Part shown: positions 1-8,417 of the stretch, piece by piece
Numbering within the stretch: position 1 is the stretch's first letter
Layout of the letters: each line of letters starts with the position of its first letter
NCBI RefSeq assembly: GCF_036194065.1
Contig: NZ_CP108097.1
Coordinates: forward strand, 1 to 64,000
Length of the DNA: 64,000 bases
Source of the DNA: Streptomyces sp. NBC_00239
GTDB taxonomy: Bacteria > Actinomycetota > Actinomycetes > Streptomycetales > Streptomycetaceae
Direction of reading: 5' to 3'
Position numbers and translations under genes: made by a program
The notes under the pieces: generated by a model
What the model was told of the DNA's origin: nothing
The model's input: only the letters and a program-made list of their open reading frames with translations
Databases searched by the model: none

Positions 1-322
1 GTACCTGAGCGCTGCGCGCTCAGGAGAGAACGGCCTCGCTGCGCTCGGCCGGGAGGCCCCCCGCTTCGCGGGGGGCCAGGGAGCCACCTCGCTGCGCTCG
101 GTGGGCGGGTCCCAGACCGCTGCGCGGTCTGGAGGTAATCCACCTCGCTGCGCTCGGTGGCCGGCCCTTCGGGCCGGTAAGGCCTGCGCTTCGCTTAGGC
201 CTCAGGTCTGTTCGCTTCGCTCTCTGACCTGGGGGAATCCGCTTCGCGGCTTCCCGGGGGCGGGCTCCGCTTCGCTGCGCCCGGGGCGGCCGCTGCGCGG
301 CCTTGGCCCGCGAAGCGGGCCC
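1..322. repeat. Streptomyces-type telomere palindrome array (replicon end)
   Basis: Thirteen consecutive palindromes fill this stretch, centred near 14, 41, 66, 94, 122, 150, 169, 191, 217, 244, 272, 295 and 313. Stems are 6-10 bp, some with two central mismatches. Every loop is a trinucleotide: TGC or TTC on the top strand, which is GCA or GAA on the bottom strand, so they are C(GNA)G triloops. Only the last (305-321) has GAA on the top strand. Such sheared-pair triloops are the hallmark of Streptomyces linear-chromosome 3' overhangs. The bottom strand is the one with its 3' end at base 1, as expected for a left end. The opening GTACC resembles the bases that follow terminal palindrome I in archetypal telomeres as I recall them, so about a dozen terminal bases may be missing from the assembly. 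A linear plasmid end is the alternative. Confidence 0.85.
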
Positions 323-1113
323 GGATGGCAGCAGAGGAAGGGGCGGCACTGTGCGGACACCTCCCCTGGCGGGCCCAACACGTATACCCCAGAACGGCCC
401 TGACGGCCTGTCTACAGCCCACTGACCTGCGCAAACACCCCTGGACAGACCGGGCAGAGAACGAGCCCCACAAGAGCGTACAGCGCCCCATCTGTTCACC
501 ACCGCACCCCACCCACCACCAAAACACACCTACCTGACAGGCAGTCAGATGTACTGAGGGAATTCAATACGTCGGTCTGGAGGAATCTATGGACCGTCCT
601 GATAGCCCATGAAATCGAATTCCAGCACACCCCGCATAAACCATGAGCGGCCCGACTAAGGGGCCAGGTCTGGAAATTCAATCCGCCCGCCACTACCGGG
701 TGGAACGGCCGGGACCCTGCCGCGGCGCCACGCCTCCGCCGGCTTCAGCACGAACCGTCCCGGACGGGCTTGCGCCACTAACCCACCCGCTCGGCACCCT
801 GCGTCCGGTGTGGGCCAGGACCTCACGGATCCGCGCACTCGACTCACTCACTCCATCAGGGAGCCCGGTGCGCAGCCGGGGGCTTGCGGGGCTAACCCTC
901 ACGCGGTCCACCCTCAGCCCACAACGGCCGAACGCCCCCGGGCAAGCGCCCTGTCAAGGACTCGCGAATCCGCTCTCCAGGGCCTCTGACCAGGCACGGA
1001 ACGAATATTCGCGAGAACTCGCACCCGGCCGCGATCACTCGCACGGTTGCCCCTGTCCCGCCCACACAACCCGGCATGCCGACCCGGCACGCCCCGCCTA
1101 TGAGGAGAACCCC
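323..1113. other. Subtelomeric non-coding stretch
   Basis: I see no convincing gene between the telomere hairpins and the first small membrane-protein gene. The open frame running in from 643 is low complexity and Pro/Arg rich, has no good ribosome binding site, and only becomes protein-like at 1114. Around 540-625 the DNA is more AT-rich (two GAATTC sites), but no repeat, promoter or RNA could be assigned. Confidence 0.4.
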
Positions 1114-1287
1114 ATGTCCCGACTCGCCCTGCTCGTCGTCCTCCAGGCCGTCATCACCGGCCTGCTGCTCCTGGCCGCCCTCGGGTACGCCACGTACCGG
1201 TACCCGCGGCTCGTCGCACCCCTGGGGGTGGTCGGCGCATTCGCCGCCGCCTACGCCGGCACCCTCGCCGTCGTGGTCGCCCTATGA
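1114..1287 (+). CDS. Small membrane protein, 57 aa, unknown function
   Basis: Begins ATG after an AGGAG site at 1103-1107. The encoded 57-residue peptide is almost entirely hydrophobic. Two membrane spans (about residues 3-22 and 33-56) are joined by a short loop with Tyr, Arg and Pro. A longer in-frame extension upstream to 643 exists but looks non-coding, so the ATG with the ribosome binding site was chosen. I do not recognise the family; tiny two-helix proteins like this are common on actinobacterial plasmids and chromosome ends. It resembles its neighbour at 1704 only in being small and membrane-embedded. No function is claimed. Confidence 0.5.
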   Translation: MSRLALLVVLQAVITGLLLLAALGYATYRYPRLVAPLGVVGAFAAAYAGTLAVVVAL

Positions 1288-1703
1288 CCACAGACCAGCG
1301 TCGCTGCCCGTGCCGGGCTGGCGCCCCCTGGGCTACCCCTGCTTCGGATGCGTGGACCAGCCCGCTCACTCGCTTCACCCGCCCCGGTCAAGTGTTCGTG
1401 AGCATCGCAATGACGACCAGGCCGACCGCGAGCAGGCCGGTCGAGGATCCCCGCCGTTCTCCCATCGGAGTGCTGGTGGTCCGGTGGGAGAACGGCTTAC
1501 GGGGGGTCAGGACGGGGCCCCAAGGCACGAGTTCGGGCGGTGTTTCGCGAGGAGCGACAAACAGCGTTCTTTGGCACAAATCTGCTAGGGGCTTATCAAG
1601 GACCGAAACCCGCGAGATCTCGGCCCCCGTCGGCCGTCTTCACACAGCGGCTCTCGCTCCCGGCCAACCCCGGCGCAACGCCGGCACCTTCGAGAGGAAC
1701 ACC
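1288..1703. other. Intergenic stretch with one strong hairpin
   Basis: No gene was recognised. It contains an inverted repeat, CCGTTCTCCCATCGG at 1454-1468 and CCGGTGGGAGAACGG at 1481-1495, with a 12-base loop. The hairpin could terminate transcription from the gene ending at 1287 or act as a binding site. A small antisense frame (1388-1579) has no supporting features. Confidence 0.45.
1453..1496. terminator. Inverted repeat, possible terminator
   Basis: The arms 1453-1468 and 1481-1496 pair over 16 positions with one mismatch, with a 12-nt loop. It lies 165 bp downstream of the small membrane gene and has no T-tract, as is usual in Streptomyces. Confidence 0.4.
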
Positions 1704-1946
1704 ATGTCCACCACCACGTCCGCCCAGACCGAGACGAGCGAGACCGCCGACACCAACGCTCAGCAGCTGACCCGGCTGCGGCGCCAGCGCGACGGACTCA
1801 TCGCGGTGCTCGGCGTCGTCCTCGCCATCGGCGGAGGTCTGCTGGTACGGCTGGCGCCGTCCTGGGCCGACCCGGCACAGGTATCCATCGGTACGGGGGG
1901 CCTGTACGCCGCGCTGATGGTGCCGTACCTGTTTCGGCGCCGGTGA
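1704..1946 (+). CDS. Small membrane protein, 80 aa, unknown function
   Basis: ATG preceded by GAGAGGA at 1691-1697. The first 30 residues are polar, rich in Thr, Ser and Glu, followed by a basic stretch (RLRRQR). Then come two hydrophobic segments (about residues 33-50 and 60-75), and the chain ends in three arginines. This gives a likely two-span inner-membrane protein with charged ends inside. Not recognised as a named family. It stands alone, with hairpins upstream and an apparently empty stretch downstream. Confidence 0.5.
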   Translation: MSTTTSAQTETSETADTNAQQLTRLRRQRDGLIAVLGVVLAIGGGLLVRLAPSWADPAQVSIGTGGLYAALMVPYLFRRR

Positions 1947-2799
1947 CGTCACCGGCAGACTCACCGGTTTCCTCCCCATCATGATCCGCGGTTTCCCAGT
2001 AGCCCGGTCGACTGACAACGGCCAGGACCCGAGAGCGACGTAATTGGCTGCCGTGAACGAGATGATCGTGATGGTGGGTCCGCCCGCCGGTCGTCAGTGC
2101 AGCCAACGGCCGGGGCAGGCCTCTGAGTACTCCGGCCGCTGCGCCCGGCGCCGGACTGGCCGATGGAGCACAAAGCGAGTGATCAGCCGATCACCGTCCA
2201 CAACTGCGGCGGCCCCACACCGCGCCGAGAACGGCCTGCTACTGGTGGCTCACAAGCCGTCAGTCCGCCGGTGAGGTCCGGCATTGCCGCTGGTGATTCG
2301 CGGACACACCGGTGAGGTTCAGGCGGGGCGGCGCTGTGACCTGGGGTGGGGAGGTTCTCCCCTCGCCCGGTGAGTCACGGGCCAATCTGTTCTCTTTCGG
2401 TGACGTCGAGAAGGTGGCGGTGGTGAGGAAGGCGGGACGGCGAAGCCGTGTTGGGCGCCTTGCAGTTCCGTCAGCTCGGTGGGGCCGCCGAAGGCCGGCA
2501 GGCCCCGGTCGGCGCGCTGCTGGAACGGTCGAAGGGTCAGCGGGTCGCCCGGGTGATCCAGTCCGGGTATGCGGCTCTGCGGGGTCGATTGCGAACTCAA
2601 TGGCTCGGCTTCGGCGCGGCAGCGTGTACGACCTGGGGGGCTTGGGGCCCCGCCTCGGGGATGAGGGGTGGTCCGGCTGGCGGGTGAGACGGGCCCCGTG
2701 GAGTGGGGGCTTGGGGTTGATGAGTGAGGTGGGGGGTGGGTTGAAGGATGGGGGTGTGGCCCTGGGAGGCAGGGTGCCCTGAAAGTTCTTCGGAGGATT
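1947..2799. other. Gene-poor subtelomeric stretch
   Basis: About 850 bp without a gene I can support. Several frames are open on both strands because of high GC, but none has a good ribosome binding site together with a plausible protein. The last ~130 bp (2640-2770) are unusually G-rich on the top strand. No transposase fragment could be recognised. Confidence 0.35.
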
Positions 2800-2802
2800 G
2801 TG

Positions 2803-3432
2803 ATGGTCGTGTCGCGTCGTAAGGCTGCTGGGCTGGTTGTGGCGATTGCTGTTACTGCCGGGTTGGTCACGGCTGCTGGGGCGTCTGCCGAGCATCGGGA
2901 GGGGAAGGCCTCGGTTGCGCGGGTGGTGGGGAGTGCGGAGTTTTCGTTGCCGTACTCGAAGGACGACGATGTGCGGTCGTTCAGCTTTGATGCGCGGGCG
3001 GTGCCGTACAGCCGGCCGTTGCCGGGGATTCCTACCGGGCTGCCCACGGATGCGTGGGGGACGGTGAAGGTGTCGCACTACTTCGCGGAGAACGGGACGA
3101 CGGTCACGGCGGACGGGAAGGTCGACTGTCTGGTGACCGGGCCGCGCACGGCGACGTTGACGGCGATCATCACTCGGGTGGATGCCGGGGGGCCTGACTG
3201 GGTGGGGAAGCGGATCGGGTTCAGTGTGTACGACGGGGGCAAGGACGAGGGGCGGTCCGGTGACCGGGTCGGGTTCTCGTGGAACGGTGTGAACCTCCTG
3301 CCCGACGGTGAGAAGGAGCCGAAGGACGCGGAGGTCGGCACGTGCATGGCGCCGGCGCCGTATGCGCCGGTGACGAAGGGCGGGTACACGGTGCGGCACG
3401 TCGACCTGCCGTTGTTCCCCGGGCAGGGCTGA
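2803..3432 (+). CDS. Secreted protein, ~209 aa, unknown function
   Basis: A GGAGG site at 2792-2796 precedes ATG 2803; an in-frame GTG at 2800 is an alternative. The first ~30 residues form a classical export signal: basic start (SRRK), a hydrophobic Ala/Val/Gly core, and a cleavage site after an Ala-Ser-Ala box. The mature part is Gly/Asp-rich with several Trp and Tyr and one pair of cysteines (in DCLV and GTCM) that could form a disulphide. It resembles conserved hypothetical secreted proteins of Streptomyces, but I cannot name a domain. The gene ends 12 bp before the convergent TetR gene. Confidence 0.65.
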   Translation: MVVSRRKAAGLVVAIAVTAGLVTAAGASAEHREGKASVARVVGSAEFSLPYSKDDDVRSFSFDARAVPYSRPLPGIPTGLPTDAWGTVKVSHYFAENGTTVTADGKVDCLVTGPRTATLTAIITRVDAGGPDWVGKRIGFSVYDGGKDEGRSGDRVGFSWNGVNLLPDGEKEPKDAEVGTCMAPAPYAPVTKGGYTVRHVDLPLFPGQG

Positions 3433-3444
3433 GCCGCTGGGCCG

Positions 3445-4035
3445 TCAGGCGTACGCGGAGATCAGGCGGGACAGGTGGCGGCCCGCTACCAGGAGCGGGG
3501 TCTGGCTTTCGCTGACCTGGGCGGCCATTTCCGCGCCTTCCAGGGTGCTGATGACGGTGAGGGCCAGGTCGCGGGCGTCGTCTTCGGAGAGGCCGTTCGC
3601 GAGGAGCTTGTCCTCGACCAGGCGGCGCCAGTTGGCGAAGGCCACCGCGCAGGCGGCCTGGAGGTCCGGCATGCGGCCGACCGATTCGAGGGCGGTGGCC
3701 GTCACCGGGCAGCCGTCGAGCCAGGTGGAGTCCCGTAGGGCCTCGGCGAGGAGGACGGCCACGGCTTCGACTGCTTCGGCGGGATCGGTGCGTGAGTCGA
3801 GGCCGCGTGCGAGGAGGGCGGCGAACTCCTGGTCGCCGAAGGCGATGGCGGCGACCGCGAGCTCCTGCTTGCCGCCGGGGAAGAAGTGGTAGAGCGAGCC
3901 GAGGGTGGCCTCGGCCTCCTTGACCAGCTGCTTCACCGGGGTGCTCTCGTACCCGCCGTGCTGCATGAGGCGGGAGGCGGTGCGGACCAGGCGGTCGCGG
4001 GTGCCGGGAGCGGCGGAGGTGGTCGCGGGCGTCAT
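3445..4035 (-). CDS. TetR-family repressor (LmrA/YxaF-like)
   Basis: A 196-residue TetR regulator. The N-terminal helix-turn-helix spans roughly residues 10-55 (TRDRLVRTASRL, then the recognition region ending TLGSLYHFFPGGK). The C-terminal ligand domain looks like the LmrA/YxaF group. The ATG at 4033-4035 was chosen because it gives the standard short arm before the first helix. It is divergent from the NAD-binding reductase at 4150, and the space between them holds two near-identical palindromic operators, so it very probably represses itself and that gene. The effector is unknown. Confidence 0.88.
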   Translation of the reverse strand: MTPATTSAAPGTRDRLVRTASRLMQHGGYESTPVKQLVKEAEATLGSLYHFFPGGKQELAVAAIAFGDQEFAALLARGLDSRTDPAEAVEAVAVLLAEALRDSTWLDGCPVTATALESVGRMPDLQAACAVAFANWRRLVEDKLLANGLSEDDARDLALTVISTLEGAEMAAQVSESQTPLLVAGRHLSRLISAYA

Positions 4036-4062
4036 GGGCACGATCTTACCCCCGGAATTGGA

Positions 4063-4121
4063 TAGAGCGTTCGTTCTAGTGCGTGCTACGGTCACCCAGA
4101 GCGCTAGAGCGATCGTTCTAG
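4063..4121. promoter_or_regulatory. Two TetR operators in divergent promoter
   Basis: TAGAGCGTTCGTTCTAG (4063-4079) and CTAGAGCGATCGTTCTAG (4104-4121) are near-copies of one palindrome, with centres about 41 bp apart. They sit between the divergent TetR gene (start 4035) and the reductase (start 4150). The motif TAGA-N9/10-TCTA is typical of TetR regulators of this class. Confidence 0.82.
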
Positions 4122-4149
4122 TCGGAGTGTTCACTTCAGGGGGAGACGT

Positions 4150-5019
4150 ATGTCCACGGGCAAGAACAGCGTCAGTGTCGTCGGTCTGGGTCCCATGGGG
4201 CAGGCCATGGCCGCCGCTTATCTGGACGCCGGGTACGAGGTGACCGTGTGGAACCGCAGCGCCGGGAAGGACGCCGGGCTGGTGGAGCGCGGGGCGCGGC
4301 GGGCCGCCACCGCGGCGGAGGCGGTGGCCGCTTCCGGGGTCACCGTCGTGAGTCTGATTGATGTGGATGCGCTGTACGCGGCGCTCGGCGAGGCCGAGTT
4401 GGACGGGCGGACGCTCGTCAATCTCTCTTCCGATACGCCGGAGAAGGCGCGGGCGGCGGCCGGGTGGGCGGGCGCGCGGGGAGCCTCGTATCTGAGCGGC
4501 GGGGTGAATGTGAATCCGGGTGGGGTCGGCAAGCCGGAGTCGTCGATCTTCATCAGCGGGCCGCGGGAGGTGTACGAGCAGCACCGGGCGGCGCTCGACG
4601 TGCTGGGCGGTACGGACTTCCGGGGTGAGGAGCCGGGGCTGGCGCTGTTGTACTACCAGCTCAACATGACGATGTTCTGGACCGCGTTCACCGGCTTCTA
4701 CCAGGCGGTGGCGATCGCGCGGGCGAACGGGCTGACGGCGGCGGACATCCTGCCGTACGCCGGGTACACGGGGGACAGCCTGCGCGGGTTCTACGAGTGG
4801 GCCGGGCCGGTGATCGACGCGGAGGACTACGACGGGTCGGCGGAGCGCCTGGCGATGTGCGCGGCGAGTGTGGAGCACGTGCTGCACACGGCGGCCGCGT
4901 CGGGCGTCGACACGGGGATCCTCGGCGCGCACGCCGACCTCTTCCGGCGGGGGATGGACGCGGGGTTCGGGGCGGAGAGCAGCACGCGGCTCGTCGGAAT
5001 CCTTTCCGACGCTGCCTGA
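4150..5019 (+). CDS. NAD(P)-binding 6PGDH-like / imine-reductase-like oxidoreductase
   Basis: 289 residues. An N-terminal Rossmann fold carries GLGPMGQAMA (residues ~12-21), the nucleotide site of the 6-phosphogluconate/3-hydroxyisobutyrate dehydrogenase superfamily. The Lys normally catalytic in hydroxyisobutyrate dehydrogenases is not evident in the central helix (LALLYYQLNMTMFW), a pattern seen in imine reductases. A GGGGGA site lies just before ATG 4150. It is the obvious target of the divergent TetR repressor through the twin operators. Likely role: NADPH-dependent reduction of an imine or carbonyl in response to a small molecule. The substrate cannot be read from sequence. Confidence 0.82.
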   Translation: MSTGKNSVSVVGLGPMGQAMAAAYLDAGYEVTVWNRSAGKDAGLVERGARRAATAAEAVAASGVTVVSLIDVDALYAALGEAELDGRTLVNLSSDTPEKARAAAGWAGARGASYLSGGVNVNPGGVGKPESSIFISGPREVYEQHRAALDVLGGTDFRGEEPGLALLYYQLNMTMFWTAFTGFYQAVAIARANGLTAADILPYAGYTGDSLRGFYEWAGPVIDAEDYDGSAERLAMCAASVEHVLHTAAASGVDTGILGAHADLFRRGMDAGFGAESSTRLVGILSDAA

Positions 5020-5084
5020 CGGCTCGTCCCCGGCGCCGGGAAATCGGCTGGGGGTGGTGGCGGTGGGCGTTCTAGGGTGCGGGA

Positions 5085-6131
5085 ATGAACCCTCTGCGCT
5101 ATCCGCCCAAGCCCCGGCCCGGTGACCGCGTTGCGGTCCTTTCTCCTTCGGCGGGGCTGCCGGGGCTGTTTCCGCAGCCGTACGAGTTGGGGCTCGGCAG
5201 GCTGGTGGCGGAGTTCGGGCTGGAGCCCGTCGAGTACGCCACCACGCGCCGGATGGGGGCCTCGCCGGCGGAGCGGGCCGCGGACATCCATGCCGCGTTC
5301 GCCGATCCGGAGATCAAGGCGGTGATCAGCAGCATCGGCGGGGACGACCAGATCACGGTGCTGCCGCACCTCGACCGCGAGCTGCTGCGCCGCAATCCCA
5401 AGCCGTTCTTCGGGTACAGCGACAACACGAACCTGCTGGTGTTCCTGTGGAACCTGGGGATCGTCGGGTACCACGGGGGCTCGGTGATGGTGCAGTTCGG
5501 GCGGCCGGGGGCGATCCATCCGGTGACGGCGGAGTCGTTGCGGGCGGCGCTGTTCGGGCGCGAGGTCCTTTACGAGCTGTCGCCGGCGAAGGCGTTCGGG
5601 GAGGTGGAGGGCGACTGGGCGGATCCGGGGACCTTCGAGGCCGAGCCGGTGTCGGAGCCCGCGGACGGGTGGATCTGGCACCGGGCGGACCGCGTGGTCG
5701 AGGGGCGCAGCTGGGGCGGGAACCTGGAGATCCTGTCGTGGATGCTCATGGCCGACCGGGAGATCCGGTCGGCCGAGGACTACGACGGGTGCGTGCTGCT
5801 GCTGGAGACGTCCGAGGAGCTGCCGCGGGCGGATGAGGTGTACAGGATCCTGCGCAACATGGGCGAGCGCGGGCTGCTCCGCCGGTTCCCGGCGCTGCTG
5901 ATGGCGCGGGCGAAGAGCTGGTCGTTCGAGCACCCGAACGGGCGCGAGGCGCGGGAGCGGTACCGGAGCGAGCAGCGCGAGGCGGTGCTGCGGGCGCTGG
6001 CCGCGTACGCGCCGGAGACGATGGCCGTCTTCGACGTGGACTTCGGGCACACGGACCCGCAGGTGGTGATGCCGTTCGGTGGTGCGGTGCGGGTGGACGG
6101 GCCGGCGCGGCGGATCAGCGTGACGTACTGA
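5085..6131 (+). CDS. S66 family LD-carboxypeptidase / MccF-like peptidase
   Basis: 348 residues, full length for family S66. The start PGDRVAVLSPSAG is the usual family opening. The nucleophile Ser lies in FFGYSDNT (about residues 107-114), and the C-terminal half holds the Glu/His partners (ETSEELP, FGHTDPQ). Family members cut the L,D bond of murein peptides or, like MccF, detoxify microcin-type peptidyl-nucleotides. The sequence looks closer to the MccF branch, but this is an impression. It is a single gene on the + strand, 65 bp after the reductase, possibly co-transcribed with it. Confidence 0.88.
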   Translation: MNPLRYPPKPRPGDRVAVLSPSAGLPGLFPQPYELGLGRLVAEFGLEPVEYATTRRMGASPAERAADIHAAFADPEIKAVISSIGGDDQITVLPHLDRELLRRNPKPFFGYSDNTNLLVFLWNLGIVGYHGGSVMVQFGRPGAIHPVTAESLRAALFGREVLYELSPAKAFGEVEGDWADPGTFEAEPVSEPADGWIWHRADRVVEGRSWGGNLEILSWMLMADREIRSAEDYDGCVLLLETSEELPRADEVYRILRNMGERGLLRRFPALLMARAKSWSFEHPNGREARERYRSEQREAVLRALAAYAPETMAVFDVDFGHTDPQVVMPFGGAVRVDGPARRISVTY

Positions 6132-6251
6132 GGACCCACTCCATGATGTGGCGTGGATCACATGGGTTGGGGTGTGGGGGAGCGATGAGTTTTGTGGGGC
6201 GCGGGGGTCTGATGGTGTGTAAGTCCCCGCTAGGAAGAGGAAATCAGCCCC

Positions 6252-6860
6252 ATGCGCATCGTGATCAGCGAGTTCATCAGCCTTGACGGTGTCGTGCAGG
6301 CTCCGGGTGGGCCGGACGAGGACACCGATGGCGGTTTTGCGCACGGCGGCTGGTCGCACCCGTTCTTCGCGGAGGTCGTGGGCGGGGCGTTCGCGGACGC
6401 CGTGAGCAAGGCCGACGCGCTGCTCTTCGGGCGTCGTACGTGGCAGACGATGGCGGCGGCGTGGCCGGGGCGGGCGGGTGACCCGTTCGCCGACCAGATG
6501 AACGCGCTGCCGAAGTACGTGGTGACGGGGACGCTGGGCGCCGACGAGCTGACGTGGAACAACACGACGCGGATCGCGGGCGACGGGGCTGTGGAGCGGA
6601 TCCGGGAGCTGCAGGCGGCCGAGGGCGGCGACCTGGTGGTCATGGGCAGCCCGACGCTGGTGCGGACGCTGTTGAGCGAGGGCCTGGTCGACGAGCTGCG
6701 GCTGATGATCATGCCGGTGCTGCTGGGCGGCGGTAAGTCGATCTTCCCGGAGGGCGGCGGGCTGCAGGCGCTGGAGCTGGTCTCCAACGTGACCAGTGAC
6801 ACGGGCGTGCACGTGTGCACGTACCGGCCGGTGGCTGCGGCGGCCGCTCCCCAGGCGTAG
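6252..6860 (+). CDS. RibD C-terminal / dihydrofolate-reductase-like protein
   Basis: 202 residues. It opens with MRIVISEFISLDGVVQAP, the standard start of stand-alone RibD-C (DHFR-fold) proteins. It has a nucleotide-binding GRRTWQTM loop near residue 60 and GGGKSIFPEGGG near the C-terminus. These proteins are NADPH-dependent reductases of unknown natural substrate in Streptomyces. An AGGAAAT region precedes ATG 6252. It is followed by a strong hairpin at 6877-6910 that separates it from the convergent DoxX gene. Confidence 0.85.
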   Translation: MRIVISEFISLDGVVQAPGGPDEDTDGGFAHGGWSHPFFAEVVGGAFADAVSKADALLFGRRTWQTMAAAWPGRAGDPFADQMNALPKYVVTGTLGADELTWNNTTRIAGDGAVERIRELQAAEGGDLVVMGSPTLVRTLLSEGLVDELRLMIMPVLLGGGKSIFPEGGGLQALELVSNVTSDTGVHVCTYRPVAAAAAPQA

Positions 6861-6876
6861 CGGCGGCGCGTGGTCT

Positions 6877-6910
6877 GACGGTCGGCCCCCTGTGGTGGGG
6901 GCCGGCCGTC
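6877..6910. terminator. Bidirectional terminator hairpin
   Basis: GACGGTCGGCCCCC (6877-6890) pairs with GGGGGCCGGCCGTC (6897-6910), a 14-bp stem with one mismatch and a 6-nt loop. It sits between the convergent RibD-like and DoxX genes. Confidence 0.7.
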
Positions 6911-6945
6911 GGCCGTTCCGTACCGCCTGTGGTGCTCGGGGGCGT

Positions 6946-7293
6946 TCAGGCCGGGAAGCCGAGGGCGAGGGCGCCGACGACGGGGGCCATGTAGACCAGC
7001 GGGAACGGGATGTGTCCGTACGAGCGGGCGCGGATGACGGTGATGACCGCGCCGGCGAAGTAGAGGATGAGGCCGATGGCGGCCAGGATGCCGATGACCG
7101 GGACGAAGAGGCCGACCAGGAGGCCTACGGCTCCGGCGGCCTTCGCCAGGCCGAGCGGCATCCACCAGGCCTGCGGGACCCGGTAGGCGATGAACGAGTC
7201 GATGACCCACTGCGCGCGCGACAGGGCGGCGTAGGCCGAGAACCCGGCCATGGCGGCGGCGATGACGGTGACGACGGTGGCGGTGGTGGACAT
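6946..7293 (-). CDS. DoxX family membrane protein
   Basis: 115 residues with four predicted membrane helices (about 5-22, 46-64, 70-90, 98-113). It has the DoxX-type pattern of small side chains in helix 1 and an Arg/His loop before helix 4 (RARSYGHIPFP). DoxX-like proteins are small inner-membrane proteins sometimes linked to redox or sulphur metabolism; no specific role can be given. ATG at 7291-7293, preceded on the minus strand by a GGAG site. Convergent with the RibD-like gene. Confidence 0.8.
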   Translation of the reverse strand: MSTTATVVTVIAAAMAGFSAYAALSRAQWVIDSFIAYRVPQAWWMPLGLAKAAGAVGLLVGLFVPVIGILAAIGLILYFAGAVITVIRARSYGHIPFPLVYMAPVVGALALGFPA

Positions 7294-7443
7294 CTGCCGG
7301 CTCCTTCGGTGGCGGCCTGGGGTGCTTGCCCCGGCCGGTTCGCTGCGACCTTCACCCCCTTGACCCGGCGCGGCGGACGAGTGTGACCGCTCGCCGGAAA
7401 TTCTTTTGGGGCGGTGTCGCGCGGCTCCTACGGTGGTGCGGTG

Positions 7444-8001
7444 ATGAGTACTCAGATGACCACTCAGGTGATCGTTCTCAACGGTGGGTCCAGCTCGGGG
7501 AAGTCCGGGATCGCGCGGTGTCTGCAGGCGGTGTTGCCGGATCCTTGGCTGGCTCTCGGGACGGACACTCTGGTGGATGCGATGCCGGCTTCCATGCAGG
7601 CCTCGGATGACGGGATCGAGTTCTCGGCGGACGGCGAGGTCGTCGTCGGGCCGGAGTTCCGGACGCTGGAGGCGGCCTGGATCGCGGGGGTCGCCGCGAT
7701 GGCGCGGGCGGGCGCGCGGGTGATCGTCGACGAGGTGTTCCTGGGCGGGCCGGACTCGCAGGAGCGGTGGCGCGCAGCCCTGGGCGGGCTGGGGGTGCTG
7801 TGGGTGGGCGTGCGGTGCGACGGCGAGATCGCCGCGGGGCGCGAGGTGGCGCGGGGCGACCGTATCGCCGGGATGGCCGCGTCCCAGGCGGAGCTGGTCC
7901 ACCGGGGTGTCGTCTACGACCTGGAGGTGGACACGGGGCGGGCGGAGGCGCTGGAGTGCGCGCGGGTCATTGCGGGGCGGGTCGCGGGGCGGGCCGGCTG
8001 A
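7444..8001 (+). CDS. Chloramphenicol-phosphotransferase-like P-loop kinase
   Basis: 185 residues. The Walker A loop NGGSSSGKS lies near residues 13-21, and an Asp that aligns with the catalytic base of chloramphenicol 3-O-phosphotransferase follows in [10 protein letters not shown]. The order of motifs and the length match the CPT family. A second conserved block, [12 protein letters not shown], holds the Walker B-like Asp/Glu. CPT proteins are found in antibiotic producers, but most homologues have no proven substrate. ATG 7444 is used; GTG 7441 is an alternative. No partner gene is evident. Confidence 0.8.
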   Translation: MSTQMTTQVIVLNGGSSSGKSGIARCLQAVLPDPWLALGTDTLVDAMPASMQASDDGIEFSADGEVVVGPEFRTLEAAWIAGVAAMARAGARVIVDEVFLGGPDSQERWRAALGGLGVLWVGVRCDGEIAAGREVARGDRIAGMAASQAELVHRGVVYDLEVDTGRAEALECARVIAGRVAGRAG

Positions 8002-8159
8002 GCGGTCCACTGCGCTTGGCGGACAGGTGTGCGGGTCGGCACAGGTGGATCGGCGATTTGCCGGTCGGACGCGCGACCGTCGACGAGTCTCCGTGGTGCC
8101 GGCTCAGCCCCGCAGCCGCGGCCCGAGCCCATCCGTTCCACGGCGTGCGTGAAGCATGA

Positions 8160-8201
8160 GAGATATACTTGCCTCCATACTTGATATCAATGAGGTGGAC
8201 A
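8160..8201 (+). promoter_or_regulatory. Promoter/operator of toxin-antitoxin pair
   Basis: An AT-rich island in GC-rich DNA. It has a -10-like TATACT at 8164-8169, a direct repeat ATACTTG at 8165-8171 and 8177-8183, and a perfect palindrome TTGATATCAA at 8181-8190 just before the GAGGTGG ribosome site. Repeats like these are the usual autoregulatory operators of VapBC-type pairs. Confidence 0.6.
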
Positions 8202-8417
8202 ATGAGCCGTACGGTGATCGACCTCGATGACGAGCTGCTCGCGGACGTGGCCAAGGCCCTGGGAACCAGCACCAAGAAGGAGACGGTCAACACCGCCCTG
8301 CGCGAGGTACTGGAGAACAGGCGTCGTGCGCTGGCTCTGACTCGCCTGCGCGCCGCAGCCGACGAAGGCGCGTTCGATCTGACACTCTTCGAGGACAAGC
8401 GGAACTACCGACGGTGA
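8202..8417 (+). CDS. VapB-type antitoxin
   Basis: 71 residues. The first ~45 form a ribbon-helix-helix fold (MSRTVIDLDDELLADVAKAL, then a helix with KKETVNTALREVLE), typical of actinobacterial VapB antitoxins. The C-terminal tail, ending ELF/LFEDKRNYRR-like, would wrap the toxin. The stop TGA overlaps the GTG start of the PIN-domain toxin by one codon step (GTGA at 8414-8417), so the two are translationally coupled. It is expected to bind the palindrome and repeats directly upstream. Confidence 0.9.
   Translation: MSRTVIDLDDELLADVAKALGTSTKKETVNTALREVLENRRRALALTRLRAAADEGAFDLTLFEDKRNYRR

Noticed and set aside
643..1113. N-terminal extension of the first small membrane protein
   Set aside because: Composition is not protein-like, there is no ribosome site, and ATG 1114 has a good one.
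2260..3399. 379-codon minus-strand frame opposite the secreted protein gene
   Set aside because: Arg/Pro-rich shadow; the + strand has a signal peptide and a GGAGG site.
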